Positions 50,512 to 59,669 are shown, counted from the first letter of the stretch. The stretch: DNA of 64,000 bases from Pelagirhabdus alkalitolerans (GCF_900096905.1 NZ_FMYI01000006.1:1-64000), one strand, 5' to 3'. The notes: generated by a model not told the origin, from the sequence alone. Numbers and translations: made by a program.

Positions 50512-51099
50512 ATGGATTGGTTTGAAAAATTAAATGATTATTTTCCAATACACGAAATGAAATCGAAAGAACATATGGATTTATTATTAAAAGAGAAAAG
50601 TGACGTTTACTATAAAGATGAAGGTATTGAACATGTCATGATGTATGCAGAATTTGAATCATTTATCTTTATTGATTATTTGTATGTCTCACCATCTTCA
50701 AGAGGTAAAGGGTTAGGTCATCAACTAATTGAAAAATTGAAAGGAAAGAATAAGCCGATTATTTTAGAGGTGGAGCCAGTTGACTATTCAGACACGGATT
50801 CGAAAAAGAGGCTTCACTTTTATAAACGTGAAGGGTTCACGCATGCGATGAGCATTGGTTATAATCGCCGCTCTTTAGCTACAAAAGAAGAGGAGCCTCT
50901 AGAGATCCTGTATTGGTCTCCGACAAATGCGGATGAGGAAACAATTTATAAACAGATGAAAACAATGTATGAAGATATCCATACGTACAAAGATGAACAA
51001 ATTTATGGAGAATCTTATCAAGATGTTGAAGAGGTTCTTTCATATGATACCGAACGAGAAGCGGATAATATTTTTGAAAATTTAAAAGATCGTAACTAG
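50512..51099 (+). CDS. yjbC: YjbC-type GNAT acetyltransferase
   Basis: Predicted acetyltransferase lying just before spx, as yjbC does in B. subtilis. 195 aa from the ATG at 50512 (AAGGGTG/AAGGT upstream). GNAT motif A is VSPSSRGKGLGHQLIEKL; the C-terminal ~65 aa are acidic (ADEETIYKQMKTMYEDIHTY). In B. subtilis yjbC and spx are partly cotranscribed and stress-induced; here a terminator and 327 bp separate them. Confidence 0.87.
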   Translation: MDWFEKLNDYFPIHEMKSKEHMDLLLKEKSDVYYKDEGIEHVMMYAEFESFIFIDYLYVSPSSRGKGLGHQLIEKLKGKNKPIILEVEPVDYSDTDSKKRLHFYKREGFTHAMSIGYNRRSLATKEEEPLEILYWSPTNADEETIYKQMKTMYEDIHTYKDEQIYGESYQDVEEVLSYDTEREADNIFENLKDRN

Positions 51100-51426
51100 T
51101 AAATGGAAGTGATTAGCTAAAAGGTTAGTTAATCACTCCATTTTTTCAATTAAGACATTTTTTTAATGACATAATTGAGAATAAAAATCTAAATTTCTAT
51201 GTTAAATTAAGGTTTAACATTTTCGTTGAGTGGGAATAGTATGTTTGTAAGCCGATAATGAGATTATAATTGTGTAATTTATAAGTAAAAATCACACAAC
51301 CTCTACAAAAAAATAAGTAAGTGTAGTATAATTGAATTAAGTTATTAAATTAAAATTAATTTAATCTAATAATAAGACAAACGAAGTATTTAATGATTGA
51401 TAATATATTTTGAGGAGTGAAGTCAA
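51100..51426. other. Intergenic region upstream of spx
   Basis: Holds the yjbC terminator (51104-51147) and then AT-rich DNA with two TATAAT hexamers (51265-51270 and 51327-51332) and an inverted repeat TTGTGT (51270-51275) / ACACAA (51294-51299) between them. This fits a multi-promoter control region for spx. No gene. Confidence 0.6.
51104..51147 (+). terminator. Terminator after yjbC
   Basis: TGGAAGTGATTAGCTAA pairs with TTAGTTAATCACTCCA (minor mismatches), followed by TTTTTT. Confidence 0.8.
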
Positions 51427-51822
51427 ATGGTAACACTTTATACCTCGCCAAGTTGCACATCTTGTCGAAAAGCGAAAGCGTGGTTAGAAGAACATGATAT
51501 TCCGTACCGTGAACGTAATATATTTTCTGATACGTTAAGTCTTGATGAGATCAAGGAAATTCTACGAATGACTGAGGATGGCACAGACGAAATTATTTCG
51601 ACACGTTCAAAAGTATTCCAGAAATTAAAAGTAGATATTGACCAAATGCCACTCAAGGAATTAATTGATGTTATTCAAGAAAATCCAGGTATTTTACGTC
51701 GACCGATCATCATTGATGAAAAACGTCTTCAAGTAGGTTACAATGAAGATGAAATTAGACGCTTCTTACCTCGTAAAGTGAGAACCTTCCAGCTTAAAGA
51801 AGCACAAAAGATGGTCAATTAA
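51427..51822 (+). CDS. spx: Transcriptional regulator Spx
   Basis: Binds the RNA polymerase alpha subunit and reprograms transcription under disulfide stress. 131 aa, the standard length. Redox switch C10-x-x-C13 in SPSCTSCRKA; ArsC-like fold; conserved RRPIIIDEKRLQVGYNEDEI in the C-terminal half. GAGGAGTGA ribosome site. Its level is set by ClpXP with the adaptor SpxH, encoded at 56477, and mecA follows, so the stress-proteolysis genes cluster. Confidence 0.97.
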   Translation: MVTLYTSPSCTSCRKAKAWLEEHDIPYRERNIFSDTLSLDEIKEILRMTEDGTDEIISTRSKVFQKLKVDIDQMPLKELIDVIQENPGILRRPIIIDEKRLQVGYNEDEIRRFLPRKVRTFQLKEAQKMVN

Positions 51823-51837
51823 TTTAACATTTTAATA

Positions 51838-51869
51838 AAACGCAACCATTAATACAGGTTGCGTTTTTT
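51838..51869 (+). terminator. Terminator after spx
   Basis: AAACGCAACC pairs with GGTTGCGTTT, then TTT. Confidence 0.85.
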
Positions 51870-52048
51870 CATATTCAAATGTAGCAGCATCTTTTGTTTA
51901 TAGGGTGACAACCGCTTTAAAATACGTTAAAATAGGTAAACAGCAAATAAGGATACCTAGAACTAATGGTTAAAACGTTAGTATTACGGGTAAATATACT
52001 ATGAGACAACAAGATGAGCTAAATGCCTTTTTGAAGGGAGTGTACGAA

Positions 52049-52723
52049 ATGGAAATAGAGAGAATTAATGAAAATACCGTTAAATTTTATATATCATATA
52101 TGGATATTGAAGATCGTGGATTTAATCGTGAAGAAATTTGGTATAATCGCGAACGTAGTGAACAGTTATTCTGGCAAGTGATGGATGAGGCTGGAGACCA
52201 AGAATCATTTGATATGGAAGGCCCTCTATGGATTCAAGTTCAAGCAATGGAAAAGGGTTTAGAGGTAACGGTAACCAAAGCCCAATTATCGAAAGACGGT
52301 CAAAATATTGAGTTACCTCTTGATTCGCCAGGTATTGAGAAGCAAATGGATGATAAGCTAGAAGACTTACTAGAATCGCAGTTTGGTAAAGGTGAAAGCA
52401 GTAGCGAAGAGGAGCAGACGCCTGTTCGACTTATCCACCATATTGTTGTATTTAATGAATTTGAGGATGCCATTCAGCTAAGTCATCATATTGATTCGAC
52501 TGATGGTATTGATGATTCACTTTATCATTATCAAGGTCAATACATTCTCATCTTAGAATTTAATGATACGATCTTAGATGATCATGTACAAGATAACATG
52601 CTAAGTATGATGTATGAATTTGGTTCAAAACAAAAAGTAGCGATTCCATTAGTTCAAGAGTACGGAAAAGTGATTTTTGAAGATAATGCTTTAGCGCAAA
52701 TTAAGCATTACTTTAATCCTTAA
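52049..52723 (+). CDS. mecA: Adaptor protein MecA
   Basis: Targets proteins such as ComK to ClpCP and helps assemble ClpC. 224 aa from the ATG at 52049 (AAGGGAGTG upstream). The N-terminal substrate-binding domain begins MEIERINENTVKFYISYMDI; an acidic linker (about 115-135) leads to the C-terminal ClpC-binding domain (VFNEFEDAIQLSH to the end). Same neighbours as in B. subtilis (spx upstream, coiA downstream). Confidence 0.96.
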   Translation: MEIERINENTVKFYISYMDIEDRGFNREEIWYNRERSEQLFWQVMDEAGDQESFDMEGPLWIQVQAMEKGLEVTVTKAQLSKDGQNIELPLDSPGIEKQMDDKLEDLLESQFGKGESSSEEEQTPVRLIHHIVVFNEFEDAIQLSHHIDSTDGIDDSLYHYQGQYILILEFNDTILDDHVQDNMLSMMYEFGSKQKVAIPLVQEYGKVIFEDNALAQIKHYFNP

Positions 52724-52761
52724 AGCGTTTTGGATAAAAATGAATAAACTAATTCAAGTAG

Positions 52762-52797
52762 CGAACAACAATGGGGTAACCTTTTGTTGTTCGTTTG
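52762..52797 (+). terminator. Terminator after mecA
   Basis: CGAACAACAA pairs perfectly with TTGTTGTTCG; T-rich tail. Confidence 0.82.
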
Positions 52798-52995
52798 TCT
52801 TTCCTAAACTTTTTCTAAGTTCAATATATTTATTCGGTCGAAGGACAAGATAGTAATTTCTAATAAGTAAACTAAAATGTCTGAAACAAAGAATAAACTG
52901 AAGCCGATATTCAAAAGGTTACTAAGATGAGATGTTTTTATATGAAGGTTTAAAAAAAGAGATGTCGAACTTCTTACGAAAAAAGGAGGCGACAT

Positions 52996-54162
52996 ATGCT
53001 TCTCGCAATAACAAAATCAGGTGATACATTTATTCCCTCGACACTAAAAACGCATGAACTGCAATTGATTAAGAAACAGAATCTAAGTTATTACTGTCCA
53101 GCCTGTAAGGAAAGAGTTGTACTTAGGGCAGGATTAAAACAAATTGCTCATTTTGCTCATCGGTCTAAATCGGACTGTGATAATCTCTCTAAAGGTGAAG
53201 GGAAGATTCATGAACAAGGCAAAAAAGATTTGTATAACTGGTTAAAAGCTCAAAATGTCGAGGTGTCATTGGAGCATTACATTCAATCGATTAAGCAACG
53301 AGCCGATCTTTTCGTAAAATGGAATAACCGACTGTTTGTGATTGAATATCAATGTGCAAAGATTCCGATTAAAGACATATTAAAGCGAACTTATGCTTAT
53401 CAATCGATTTCTATCATGCCTATATGGATTTTAGGTGCTAAGCAAATGAAACGTCTAAGCAAATACTCAATTCATTTAACCAAAACATTAGAGTTATACT
53501 TGCATTCCACCCCATACTGTCAATCGCCGCTAATGTATTTTTATTGTCCGATTCGCCAACAGTTTGCAAAATTTCATCTGTTCGCCCAAACAGATACGTC
53601 AAAAGCAATTGGACTTTTTGAATTTAATCCCCTCCGTGAACTTACCTTTTTTGACACACCACATACTCAGTACAATAAAGAGATGCTTGATGAATGGTAT
53701 AAGGAACAATTTAAGTTTAGATTCCATCTGCCAAAACACTGTTATGGAAAGGAAAAAGCATTTAGAAATTGGCTCTATCACATGCAGTTACACCCATCAA
53801 CAATATCAAGTTTTGTCGGTTTACCAATCCGTTATCAATTAAAAATGAATTGTTCTATTTGGGATTGGCAAAGTCGTCTTTGCTATGTTTTTATTAATAA
53901 CCATAAACGATTCTCCTATCATCAAGTGATGCATTATATGAGACCATATAAAAAATCACAAATGCTTTTGCCTTTGGTCAATACCCCAATCGATCCAGTT
54001 AAGGAATATTTAGATTTATTGATTCAACTAAAAATCTTAACATTTGAAGATAATATGTATTTTGTCATTCGGCGACTCAAAACCTATTGCAATCCACAGG
54101 AAGCTTTAAAGGGTGATAAAAAAATGAAAGACTTACTAAAAAACAAGGTGAAATATAAGTAA
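52996..54162 (+). CDS. coiA: Competence protein CoiA-like nuclease
   Basis: In transformable Firmicutes CoiA aids recombination of incoming DNA. 388 aa. An N-terminal zinc-ribbon-like YYCPACKERVVLR with HFAHRS is followed by a nuclease-type domain with HEQGKKDLYNW, QRADLFVKWNN and VIEYQCAKI (D-x-n-ExQ core of PD-(D/E)XK type). The C-terminal half is less conserved. AAAGGAGG ribosome site. With comP/comA elsewhere in the window it hints at competence, but no late com operon is here. Confidence 0.9.
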   Translation: MLLAITKSGDTFIPSTLKTHELQLIKKQNLSYYCPACKERVVLRAGLKQIAHFAHRSKSDCDNLSKGEGKIHEQGKKDLYNWLKAQNVEVSLEHYIQSIKQRADLFVKWNNRLFVIEYQCAKIPIKDILKRTYAYQSISIMPIWILGAKQMKRLSKYSIHLTKTLELYLHSTPYCQSPLMYFYCPIRQQFAKFHLFAQTDTSKAIGLFEFNPLRELTFFDTPHTQYNKEMLDEWYKEQFKFRFHLPKHCYGKEKAFRNWLYHMQLHPSTISSFVGLPIRYQLKMNCSIWDWQSRLCYVFINNHKRFSYHQVMHYMRPYKKSQMLLPLVNTPIDPVKEYLDLLIQLKILTFEDNMYFVIRRLKTYCNPQEALKGDKKMKDLLKNKVKYK

Positions 54163-54226
54163 TCTGAATGAAAATCGGTTATTCTATATATAACACTAAC
54201 TTTTCTAGGGAGGTAAGTCTTATAGT

Positions 54227-56035
54227 ATGAGTCAACAATTGAAAAAACGAGAAGAAATTGAGCAGGATAAAAAATGGCGTTTGGAAGACATTTTTGAAAA
54301 CGATGAAGTTTGGGAAAAAGAACGTCAGCATATTAAAGAGATGCTAGAAAAATTTAAAAAATTTCAGGGTCGCATCAGTGATTCACCAGAATCCCTCTAT
54401 GAGTTATTAAAACTTGAGGATCATGTTGCTGAAAGATTCGGAAAATTGTATACCTATGCCCATATGCGCTATGACCAAGATACGACAAATAGTTTTTATC
54501 AAACACTTAATACGAAAGCACAATCTTTATATGCCAACGTTGCACAAGCATTGAGTTTTATTGTGCCTGAAATTTTACAAATAGATCCTAAAGAAATTGA
54601 TCGGTTTATGGATCAACTGCCTGAGTTAAAGCATTACGAAAAAGCTTTAGAAGATATTTTAAGAAAGCGTGATCATGTTCGTGATGAAAAAGAAGAAGCA
54701 TTACTTGCTCAGCTGAGTGAAGTTACAAACCAAGCATCTCAGACGTTTGGTGTGCTTAATAATGCAGATTTGACCTTTCCACCAGTCAAAAATGATGAAG
54801 GTGAAGAGGTTGAATTAACACATGGCCGCTATATTAACTTTATGGAAGCAACAAAGCAATCTGTTAGAGAAGAAGCGTTTCACGCGATGTATGATACGTA
54901 TGAACAATTTATTAATACGTTTGCTCAAACATTGTCTCAACAAGTTAAGAAGGATAATGTATACGCTAATATTCGCAACTACACATCAGCAAGAGAAGCT
55001 GCACTTAAACCGAATAATATACCAGAAACGGTTTATGATCATTTGATTGAAGCTGTCCACTCCAGACTTCATATCCTACACCGATACATTAAATTACGTA
55101 AAAAAGTTTTAGATCTTGATGAATTACACATGTATGATTTATATACGCCTTTAATTAAAGACGTTGATATGCGCTATAAGTATGAAGAGGCTCAAGAGAT
55201 TTTAACTAAAGCTTTGGCGCCATTAGGTGATGAATACGTGAGCCGTTTAGAAGAAGGCTTCTCTAATCGCTGGGTTGATGTGGAAGAAAATAAAGGGAAA
55301 CGTAGCGGTGCTTATTCTTCTGGTGCATATGGTACAAATCCATATATTTTAATGAATTGGCAAAACAATTTAAACAATGTGTTTACCTTAGCACATGAAT
55401 TTGGTCATTCGCTGCACAGTTATTACACGCGTGAAAATCAACCGTTTAGATATGGTGATTATTCAATTTTTGTAGCTGAAGTCGCATCAACATGTAATGA
55501 AGCATTATTAAATGACTATTTAATTAATAATACTGAAGATAAAAGAGAAAAATTATTTTTAATTAATCATTTTTTAGATGGATTTAGAGGAACTGTATTC
55601 CGTCAAACAATGTTTGCTGAATTTGAACATTTAATTCATCAACTTGACCAATCAGGTGAAGTGCTCACACCAGAACGTTTAACAAAAGAATACTATGCAT
55701 TAAATCAAATGTATTATGGTGAAGGTGTGATTCACGATGAACAAATTGGTCTAGAATGGGCTAGAATTCCTCATTTTTATTACAATTACTATGTTTATCA
55801 ATATGCGACAGGTTATGCTGCAGCCCAATCATTAGCGGCATCTATTTTGAATAAAGAATCAGATGCTAAAACACGTTATTTTGATTTCTTAAAAGCAGGA
55901 AGCCGATATGATCCAATTGATGTGTTAAAACAAGCAGGCGTTGATATGACAGAGCAAAAGCCTGTATTAGACGCGCTAGATGTCTTTGAAGCTAAGTTAA
56001 ATGAGATGGAACAATTATTTAACGAGCTCAACTAA
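54227..56035 (+). CDS. pepF: Oligoendopeptidase F (M3B)
   Basis: Cytosolic zinc metallopeptidase cutting peptides of about 7-17 residues. 602 aa, family length. An N-terminal helical domain is followed by the HEFGH zinc motif at 390-394 (LAHEFGHSLHSYY) and the third ligand in FVAEVASTCNEALL. GGGAGG ribosome site. Follows coiA as in B. subtilis yjbF-yjbG. Confidence 0.96.
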   Translation: MSQQLKKREEIEQDKKWRLEDIFENDEVWEKERQHIKEMLEKFKKFQGRISDSPESLYELLKLEDHVAERFGKLYTYAHMRYDQDTTNSFYQTLNTKAQSLYANVAQALSFIVPEILQIDPKEIDRFMDQLPELKHYEKALEDILRKRDHVRDEKEEALLAQLSEVTNQASQTFGVLNNADLTFPPVKNDEGEEVELTHGRYINFMEATKQSVREEAFHAMYDTYEQFINTFAQTLSQQVKKDNVYANIRNYTSAREAALKPNNIPETVYDHLIEAVHSRLHILHRYIKLRKKVLDLDELHMYDLYTPLIKDVDMRYKYEEAQEILTKALAPLGDEYVSRLEEGFSNRWVDVEENKGKRSGAYSSGAYGTNPYILMNWQNNLNNVFTLAHEFGHSLHSYYTRENQPFRYGDYSIFVAEVASTCNEALLNDYLINNTEDKREKLFLINHFLDGFRGTVFRQTMFAEFEHLIHQLDQSGEVLTPERLTKEYYALNQMYYGEGVIHDEQIGLEWARIPHFYYNYYVYQYATGYAAAQSLAASILNKESDAKTRYFDFLKAGSRYDPIDVLKQAGVDMTEQKPVLDALDVFEAKLNEMEQLFNELN

Positions 56036-56038
56036 TTG

Positions 56039-56212
56039 TTAAAATCTTCTGAAATGGCGGTTGCCGATTAAGAGAAATAATAAGTAATAAAACGTAAGAA
56101 ATAACAAAGGGAATGTTATGAAAACAGAAAAGAATTGCATCAACCCTAAAAAATGAAATCCAATAGAAACAGTTAAAATGAGCAAAATGATAAAAAGTTT
56201 TACAATCGTCAC
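56039..56212 (-). CDS. Very small two-helix membrane protein, 57 aa
   Basis: Not recognised. A GTG at 56212 has GGAGG eight bases upstream, which is why I keep it. Two hydrophobic helices (about 3-26 and 28-49) fill the protein, ending IGNRHFRRF. It sits between pepF and the roxS small RNA on the opposite strand, 3 bp past the pepF stop. Confidence 0.6.
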   Translation of the reverse strand: MTIVKLFIILLILTVSIGFHFLGLMQFFSVFITFPLLFLTFYYLLFLLIGNRHFRRF

Positions 56213-56303
56213 AGTGAAAACCTCCAATTTTTCTTTTGTTTCATATTTATGATTTATTTATAAAAGTTAACTATGACATTTCTGTGAATTATTGGTGAAA
56301 AGG

Positions 56304-56332
56304 TTGAAACATTCTTTAGGAATTGCTATATT
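56304..56332 (+). promoter_or_regulatory. roxS promoter
   Basis: TTGAAA (56304-56309), a 17-bp spacer and TATATT (56327-56332) with extended -10 TGC. Upstream, GTGAA repeats at 56284-56288 and 56295-56299, 11 bp apart, could be a ResD-type site, since ResD activates roxS in B. subtilis. Confidence 0.75.
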
Positions 56333-56338
56333 TAGATT

Positions 56339-56451
56339 GTGAGATGTTTAACAAACAAAACCCCTTTGTTTGATCTGAAACTTTCTCCCATCCCCCCATG
56401 ACCGATTGTGTCATGGCTAAGGATGCACCTATATAGGTGCATCCTTTTTTT
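56339..56451 (+). ncRNA. roxS: RoxS/RsaE regulatory small RNA
   Basis: A ~113-nt RNA with the conserved C-rich RoxS/RsaE core: ACAAACAAAACCCCTTTGTT, then CTTTCTCCCATCCCC, which pair with Shine-Dalgarno regions of target mRNAs. Hairpins follow: CCATGAC/GTCATGG (56396-56416) and the terminator AGGATGCACCTA/TAGGTGCATCCT (56420-56445) with six T. It lies next to spxH (yjbH), as in B. subtilis. In Firmicutes it lowers expression of central-metabolism and respiration genes under nitric oxide or low oxygen. Confidence 0.92.
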
Positions 56452-56457
56452 ATTGAT

Positions 56458-56486
56458 AAAAAAAGACCTTGATTCATCAAGGTCTT
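56458..56486 (-). terminator. Terminator of spxH, overlapping its stop codon
   Basis: AAGACCTTGAT (56463-56473) pairs with ATCAAGGTCTT (56476-56486). On the minus strand it ends in a T-run, and the spxH stop (56477-56479) lies inside the stem. Confidence 0.85.
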
Positions 56487-57373
56487 GGGTTATAACGCCA
56501 GAATACACCGTGTTTAACGGGAACTTTTGTTACTAACTGTTTAAGTTGTAGTTTTTTCATTTCTTTACACGCTTTTTCGATTGACCAATCAAATATTAAT
56601 GCAATTTCATGAGAACCAATAAAATTAAAGTGTGATAGGAAATCCTCAAGCTTCGGTTTATCAAATGGCTGAACATCTCGTTCTAAAAGTTGTTTTAGAA
56701 CTTTGACATAAATATGATAATCATAAGCACCAGATAATTTCAAACCTTCATCCTCAATGGATTCATTGAAGAATACAACCGAAGGGGTTTGGTCGACTTC
56801 CATTTCTTTTGATAATTTTAAGTCACACTGGAATGCTTTTTTGGCTGGATGAGCATGAAGATCACGTTTAAATTCATCTAAATCAAGGTTTGTTTCTTTA
56901 GCTATTTGAATTAATTGTTGATCTGAAGAGATATCTGTTTTACTTAAAAATAAATATTCTTGTACTTTTCTAAGATAACGTCTACCTGCTTTTATCCCTT
57001 GTAGTTCAGCTGCTTTAATTGCGTAAGCTACATGATAAGGTTGTGTTAACGGATCCTCTTCCCAAAGATCGCCATCACAACACATTCCCGTACGATTCGC
57101 TGTTTTTTCCCACATTCGCTTTAACTGAGTTGGATGATCATTTTTTCTTTGGTTAAGTTTAGATACTTTGTCACTTAGTATAGGACGTATTGTAAAAAAG
57201 CGTCCGTATTCTAATTGCAATTTCTTTATAATAGGGTCTAATGACCAAGATTCTGGGCATAGTGGATCAATAAATATATATATTTCAATTGGTTTTTTGA
57301 GAAGATCAAAGTAGCTATACTGCGCCGCGTTTGTCTGTTTTTGGAGTGAAGGCCCAGTTTGTTTGAAGCTCAC
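56477..57373 (-). CDS. spxH: ClpXP adaptor SpxH (YjbH), with altered CxxC
   Basis: DsbA-like cytosolic adaptor that delivers Spx to ClpXP. 298 aa. The active-site region reads FIDPLCPESWSLDP: C39 is kept but the second position is S42, where B. subtilis has CPEC. The His/Cys-rich N-terminal zinc site of B. subtilis YjbH is also absent; the start is MSFKQTGPSLQKQ. The rest fits the family well (RTGMCCDGDLW, AAELQGIKAGRRYLR, QCDLKLSKEMEVD). The truncated-haemoglobin gene yjbI, its usual neighbour, is missing. Confidence 0.92.
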   Translation of the reverse strand: MSFKQTGPSLQKQTNAAQYSYFDLLKKPIEIYIFIDPLCPESWSLDPIIKKLQLEYGRFFTIRPILSDKVSKLNQRKNDHPTQLKRMWEKTANRTGMCCDGDLWEEDPLTQPYHVAYAIKAAELQGIKAGRRYLRKVQEYLFLSKTDISSDQQLIQIAKETNLDLDEFKRDLHAHPAKKAFQCDLKLSKEMEVDQTPSVVFFNESIEDEGLKLSGAYDYHIYVKVLKQLLERDVQPFDKPKLEDFLSHFNFIGSHEIALIFDWSIEKACKEMKKLQLKQLVTKVPVKHGVFWRYNPRP

Positions 57374-57487
57374 ATCGATTCTCCTTTCCTCATCTGTTGT
57401 TATTTTGACGATCTTGTTGCATGTCTAACTGTATTTCATTGTACCAGTGACTTAAGCATAAGGGCAACCAATAAGCCTCACATGCTC

Positions 57488-58063
57488 TTATTTAACCATT
57501 GTGTCGTAAAATCGTTTAATCTTATTAGGGGTTTCTTTATTTGTAATGGCATAATCACTTAAAAGTTGTTTCATTTTCTTTTCTGCATCTTGTCTCGAAC
57601 TTGCTTCAATTTCTAATTCATAATCGGTGATACCGTTATAATCACTTTTATCAATGACAATAAGTGTATCATTTTCTTCTGTTTCCATACGTTCTGTTGT
57701 TAGAGAACCACCATACTCGAGATCTTGATAGTCGATGCTAAGTTTAGATAACGCTTGTTCAATTTCTGGCACACGTGTTGGCTGATTGTTGATCCATTTT
57801 TTGAATATATCCTCATTAATATCGGCATGTGTTTCAAGTAATCCATCAGTATGCGGTTGTTTAAGGGTTACTGTGTACTTTTGGTTTTTTAGTCGAATGC
57901 GTAAAGCTGCTCCGTTTTTTTTCAGGTCGAAATTAGGGGTTTCAAAGTAGTGATTGACTTGTTTTTCGATTTTACTTTGTTCAGTCGTGTAGGCTTTGAG
58001 TAAACGATGATATTCATCTTTTGTTAATAAATTTTTTAGTTCAATTTCAATTTCTTGTGACAT
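57488..58063 (-). CDS. yjbK: CYTH-domain protein YjbK
   Basis: Triphosphate-tunnel family. 191 aa with the ExExK signature SQEIEIELKNLL at the N-terminus and paired charged strands (KYTVTLKQ, TLIVIDKSDY, DYELEIEAS) that line the tunnel. The natural substrate is unknown; relatives hydrolyse inorganic triphosphate or thiamine triphosphate. GGAGA ribosome site. Divergent from relQ, as in the B. subtilis yjbK-yjbM region. Confidence 0.93.
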   Translation of the reverse strand: MSQEIEIELKNLLTKDEYHRLLKAYTTEQSKIEKQVNHYFETPNFDLKKNGAALRIRLKNQKYTVTLKQPHTDGLLETHADINEDIFKKWINNQPTRVPEIEQALSKLSIDYQDLEYGGSLTTERMETEENDTLIVIDKSDYNGITDYELEIEASSRQDAEKKMKQLLSDYAITNKETPNKIKRFYDTMVK

Positions 58064-58186
58064 ATATAGGTCTCCTTTTCACTGTCTTATCCATTTAATT
58101 ATAGTAGAAGGTGACAATAAAAGTCGAGATTTTCGCTATTAGAAATCATATCGATTGTGCTAAAATGGATATAAGGTGGTGACGTT

Positions 58187-58825
58187 ATGGAGCAAAATGC
58201 AAATTGGTCAACATTTTTAGTACCTTATACACAAGTGGTTGAAGAATTAAAAGTGAAATTGAGAGGTATGCGAACGCAATATGAAATTGAAGCGATGCAT
58301 TCACCGATTGAATTAGTGACAGGACGTGTAAAACCTGTCGCAAGTATATTGGATAAAGCAAAACGAAAAGGCATTAAGGTTGAAGAAATTGGAGAAGAGC
58401 TTCAAGATATTGCAGGTGTTCGGGTTGTCTGTCAGTTTGTTGATGATATTTATTCAATCGTTCACCTTTTAAAAGCAAGACATGATTTTAACATTATAGA
58501 AGAGAAAGATTACATAAAAAACAAAAAAGAAAGTGGTTATAGATCTTACCATCTTATTATTCGCTATCCTGTTGCAACTATTCATGGTGAAAGACATGTA
58601 TTAGCAGAAATTCAAATTCGGACACTAGCTATGAATTTTTGGGCAACGAATGAACATTCATTGAACTATAAATATAGTGGTCAAATCCCTTCTGATATAA
58701 AAGCTCGTCTTAAACGAGCTTCAGAAGCGGCCTTTCAACTAGATGAGGAAATGGCTAAAATTAAAGATGAAGTACAAGAGGCACAATGGATATTCCATCA
58801 ATTAAAAAGTAAAAAACATGAGTGA
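58187..58825 (+). CDS. relQ: Small alarmone synthetase, RelQ/SasB type
   Basis: Makes (p)ppGpp from ATP and GDP/GTP; a synthetase-only protein active as a tetramer. 212 aa, no hydrolase or TGS domain. Core motifs: VTGRVKPVASILDKA, DIAGVRVVCQFVDDIY and NKKESGYRSYHLI, AEIQIRTLAMNFWATNEH. It begins the likely unit relQ-nadK-yjbO (gaps of 40 and 20 bp), linking stringent response and NADP synthesis. Confidence 0.95.
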   Translation: MEQNANWSTFLVPYTQVVEELKVKLRGMRTQYEIEAMHSPIELVTGRVKPVASILDKAKRKGIKVEEIGEELQDIAGVRVVCQFVDDIYSIVHLLKARHDFNIIEEKDYIKNKKESGYRSYHLIIRYPVATIHGERHVLAEIQIRTLAMNFWATNEHSLNYKYSGQIPSDIKARLKRASEAAFQLDEEMAKIKDEVQEAQWIFHQLKSKKHE

Positions 58826-58865
58826 TTCGTTGTTGGGTTTGAACATAAAGGAGGCCGCTTAGAAT

Positions 58866-59669
58866 ATGAAATTTGCCGTTACAACTAAAGGAGACCATAA
58901 GTCAAATAAAATTAAGATGATTATTGAGCAATATCTGTTAGATTTCGATTTAGAGATTGATGAAGAAGAACCAGAAATTGTCATAACGGTTGGAGGAGAT
59001 GGAACATTCCTCCATGCTGTCCATTATTACTTCCATCGTTTAAAAGAGACAGCGTTTATTGGTCTTCATACGGGTCATTTAGGGTTTTATGCTGATTGGT
59101 TACCGGAAGAAGTTGAGAAACTTGTGCTGGAAATTGCTAAAGAAACATTTGAAATTGTCGAATATCCTTTGCTTTCTACTGAGATTTATCAAGAGAATCA
59201 GGAAGAACCGGACCGTTACTTAGCCTTAAATGAAATGACAATTAAAAAAATTGAAGGATCTGTTGTTGTGGATGTAATGATTAACGGTGAATTATTCGAA
59301 CGATTCCGTGGAGACGGACTATGCGTTTCGACGCCTTCTGGTAGCACAGCTTATAATAAAGCACTTGGTGGTGCGATTATTCACCCATCGCTTGCTACGA
59401 TGCAAATTACTGAGATGTCTTCGATTAACAATCGTGTTTACCGAACGATTGGGTCACCTTTAATATTACCGAGCCACCATGTTACTCAATTTAAACCAAC
59501 AACCAAAAGTAATAACTTTTTCATTACCATTGATCATATAACGAAGAATTTAGACAATGTTCAAGCGATTGAATGTTCCGTCGCTAAAGAAAGGATTCGT
59601 TTCGCCCGGTTTAGACCATTTCCTTTCTGGAAACGTGTCCATGAATCCTTCATATCAGATGAGCGATAA
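58866..59669 (+). CDS. nadK: NAD kinase
   Basis: Phosphorylates NAD to NADP. 267 aa. The GGDGT motif is in VITVGGDGTFLHA, followed by HTGHLGFYADW, NEMTIKK and the GDGLCVSTPSGSTAYNKALGG active site. AAAGGAGG ribosome site. Second gene of relQ-nadK-yjbO, in the B. subtilis order. Confidence 0.96.
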   Translation: MKFAVTTKGDHKSNKIKMIIEQYLLDFDLEIDEEEPEIVITVGGDGTFLHAVHYYFHRLKETAFIGLHTGHLGFYADWLPEEVEKLVLEIAKETFEIVEYPLLSTEIYQENQEEPDRYLALNEMTIKKIEGSVVVDVMINGELFERFRGDGLCVSTPSGSTAYNKALGGAIIHPSLATMQITEMSSINNRVYRTIGSPLILPSHHVTQFKPTTKSNNFFITIDHITKNLDNVQAIECSVAKERIRFARFRPFPFWKRVHESFISDER

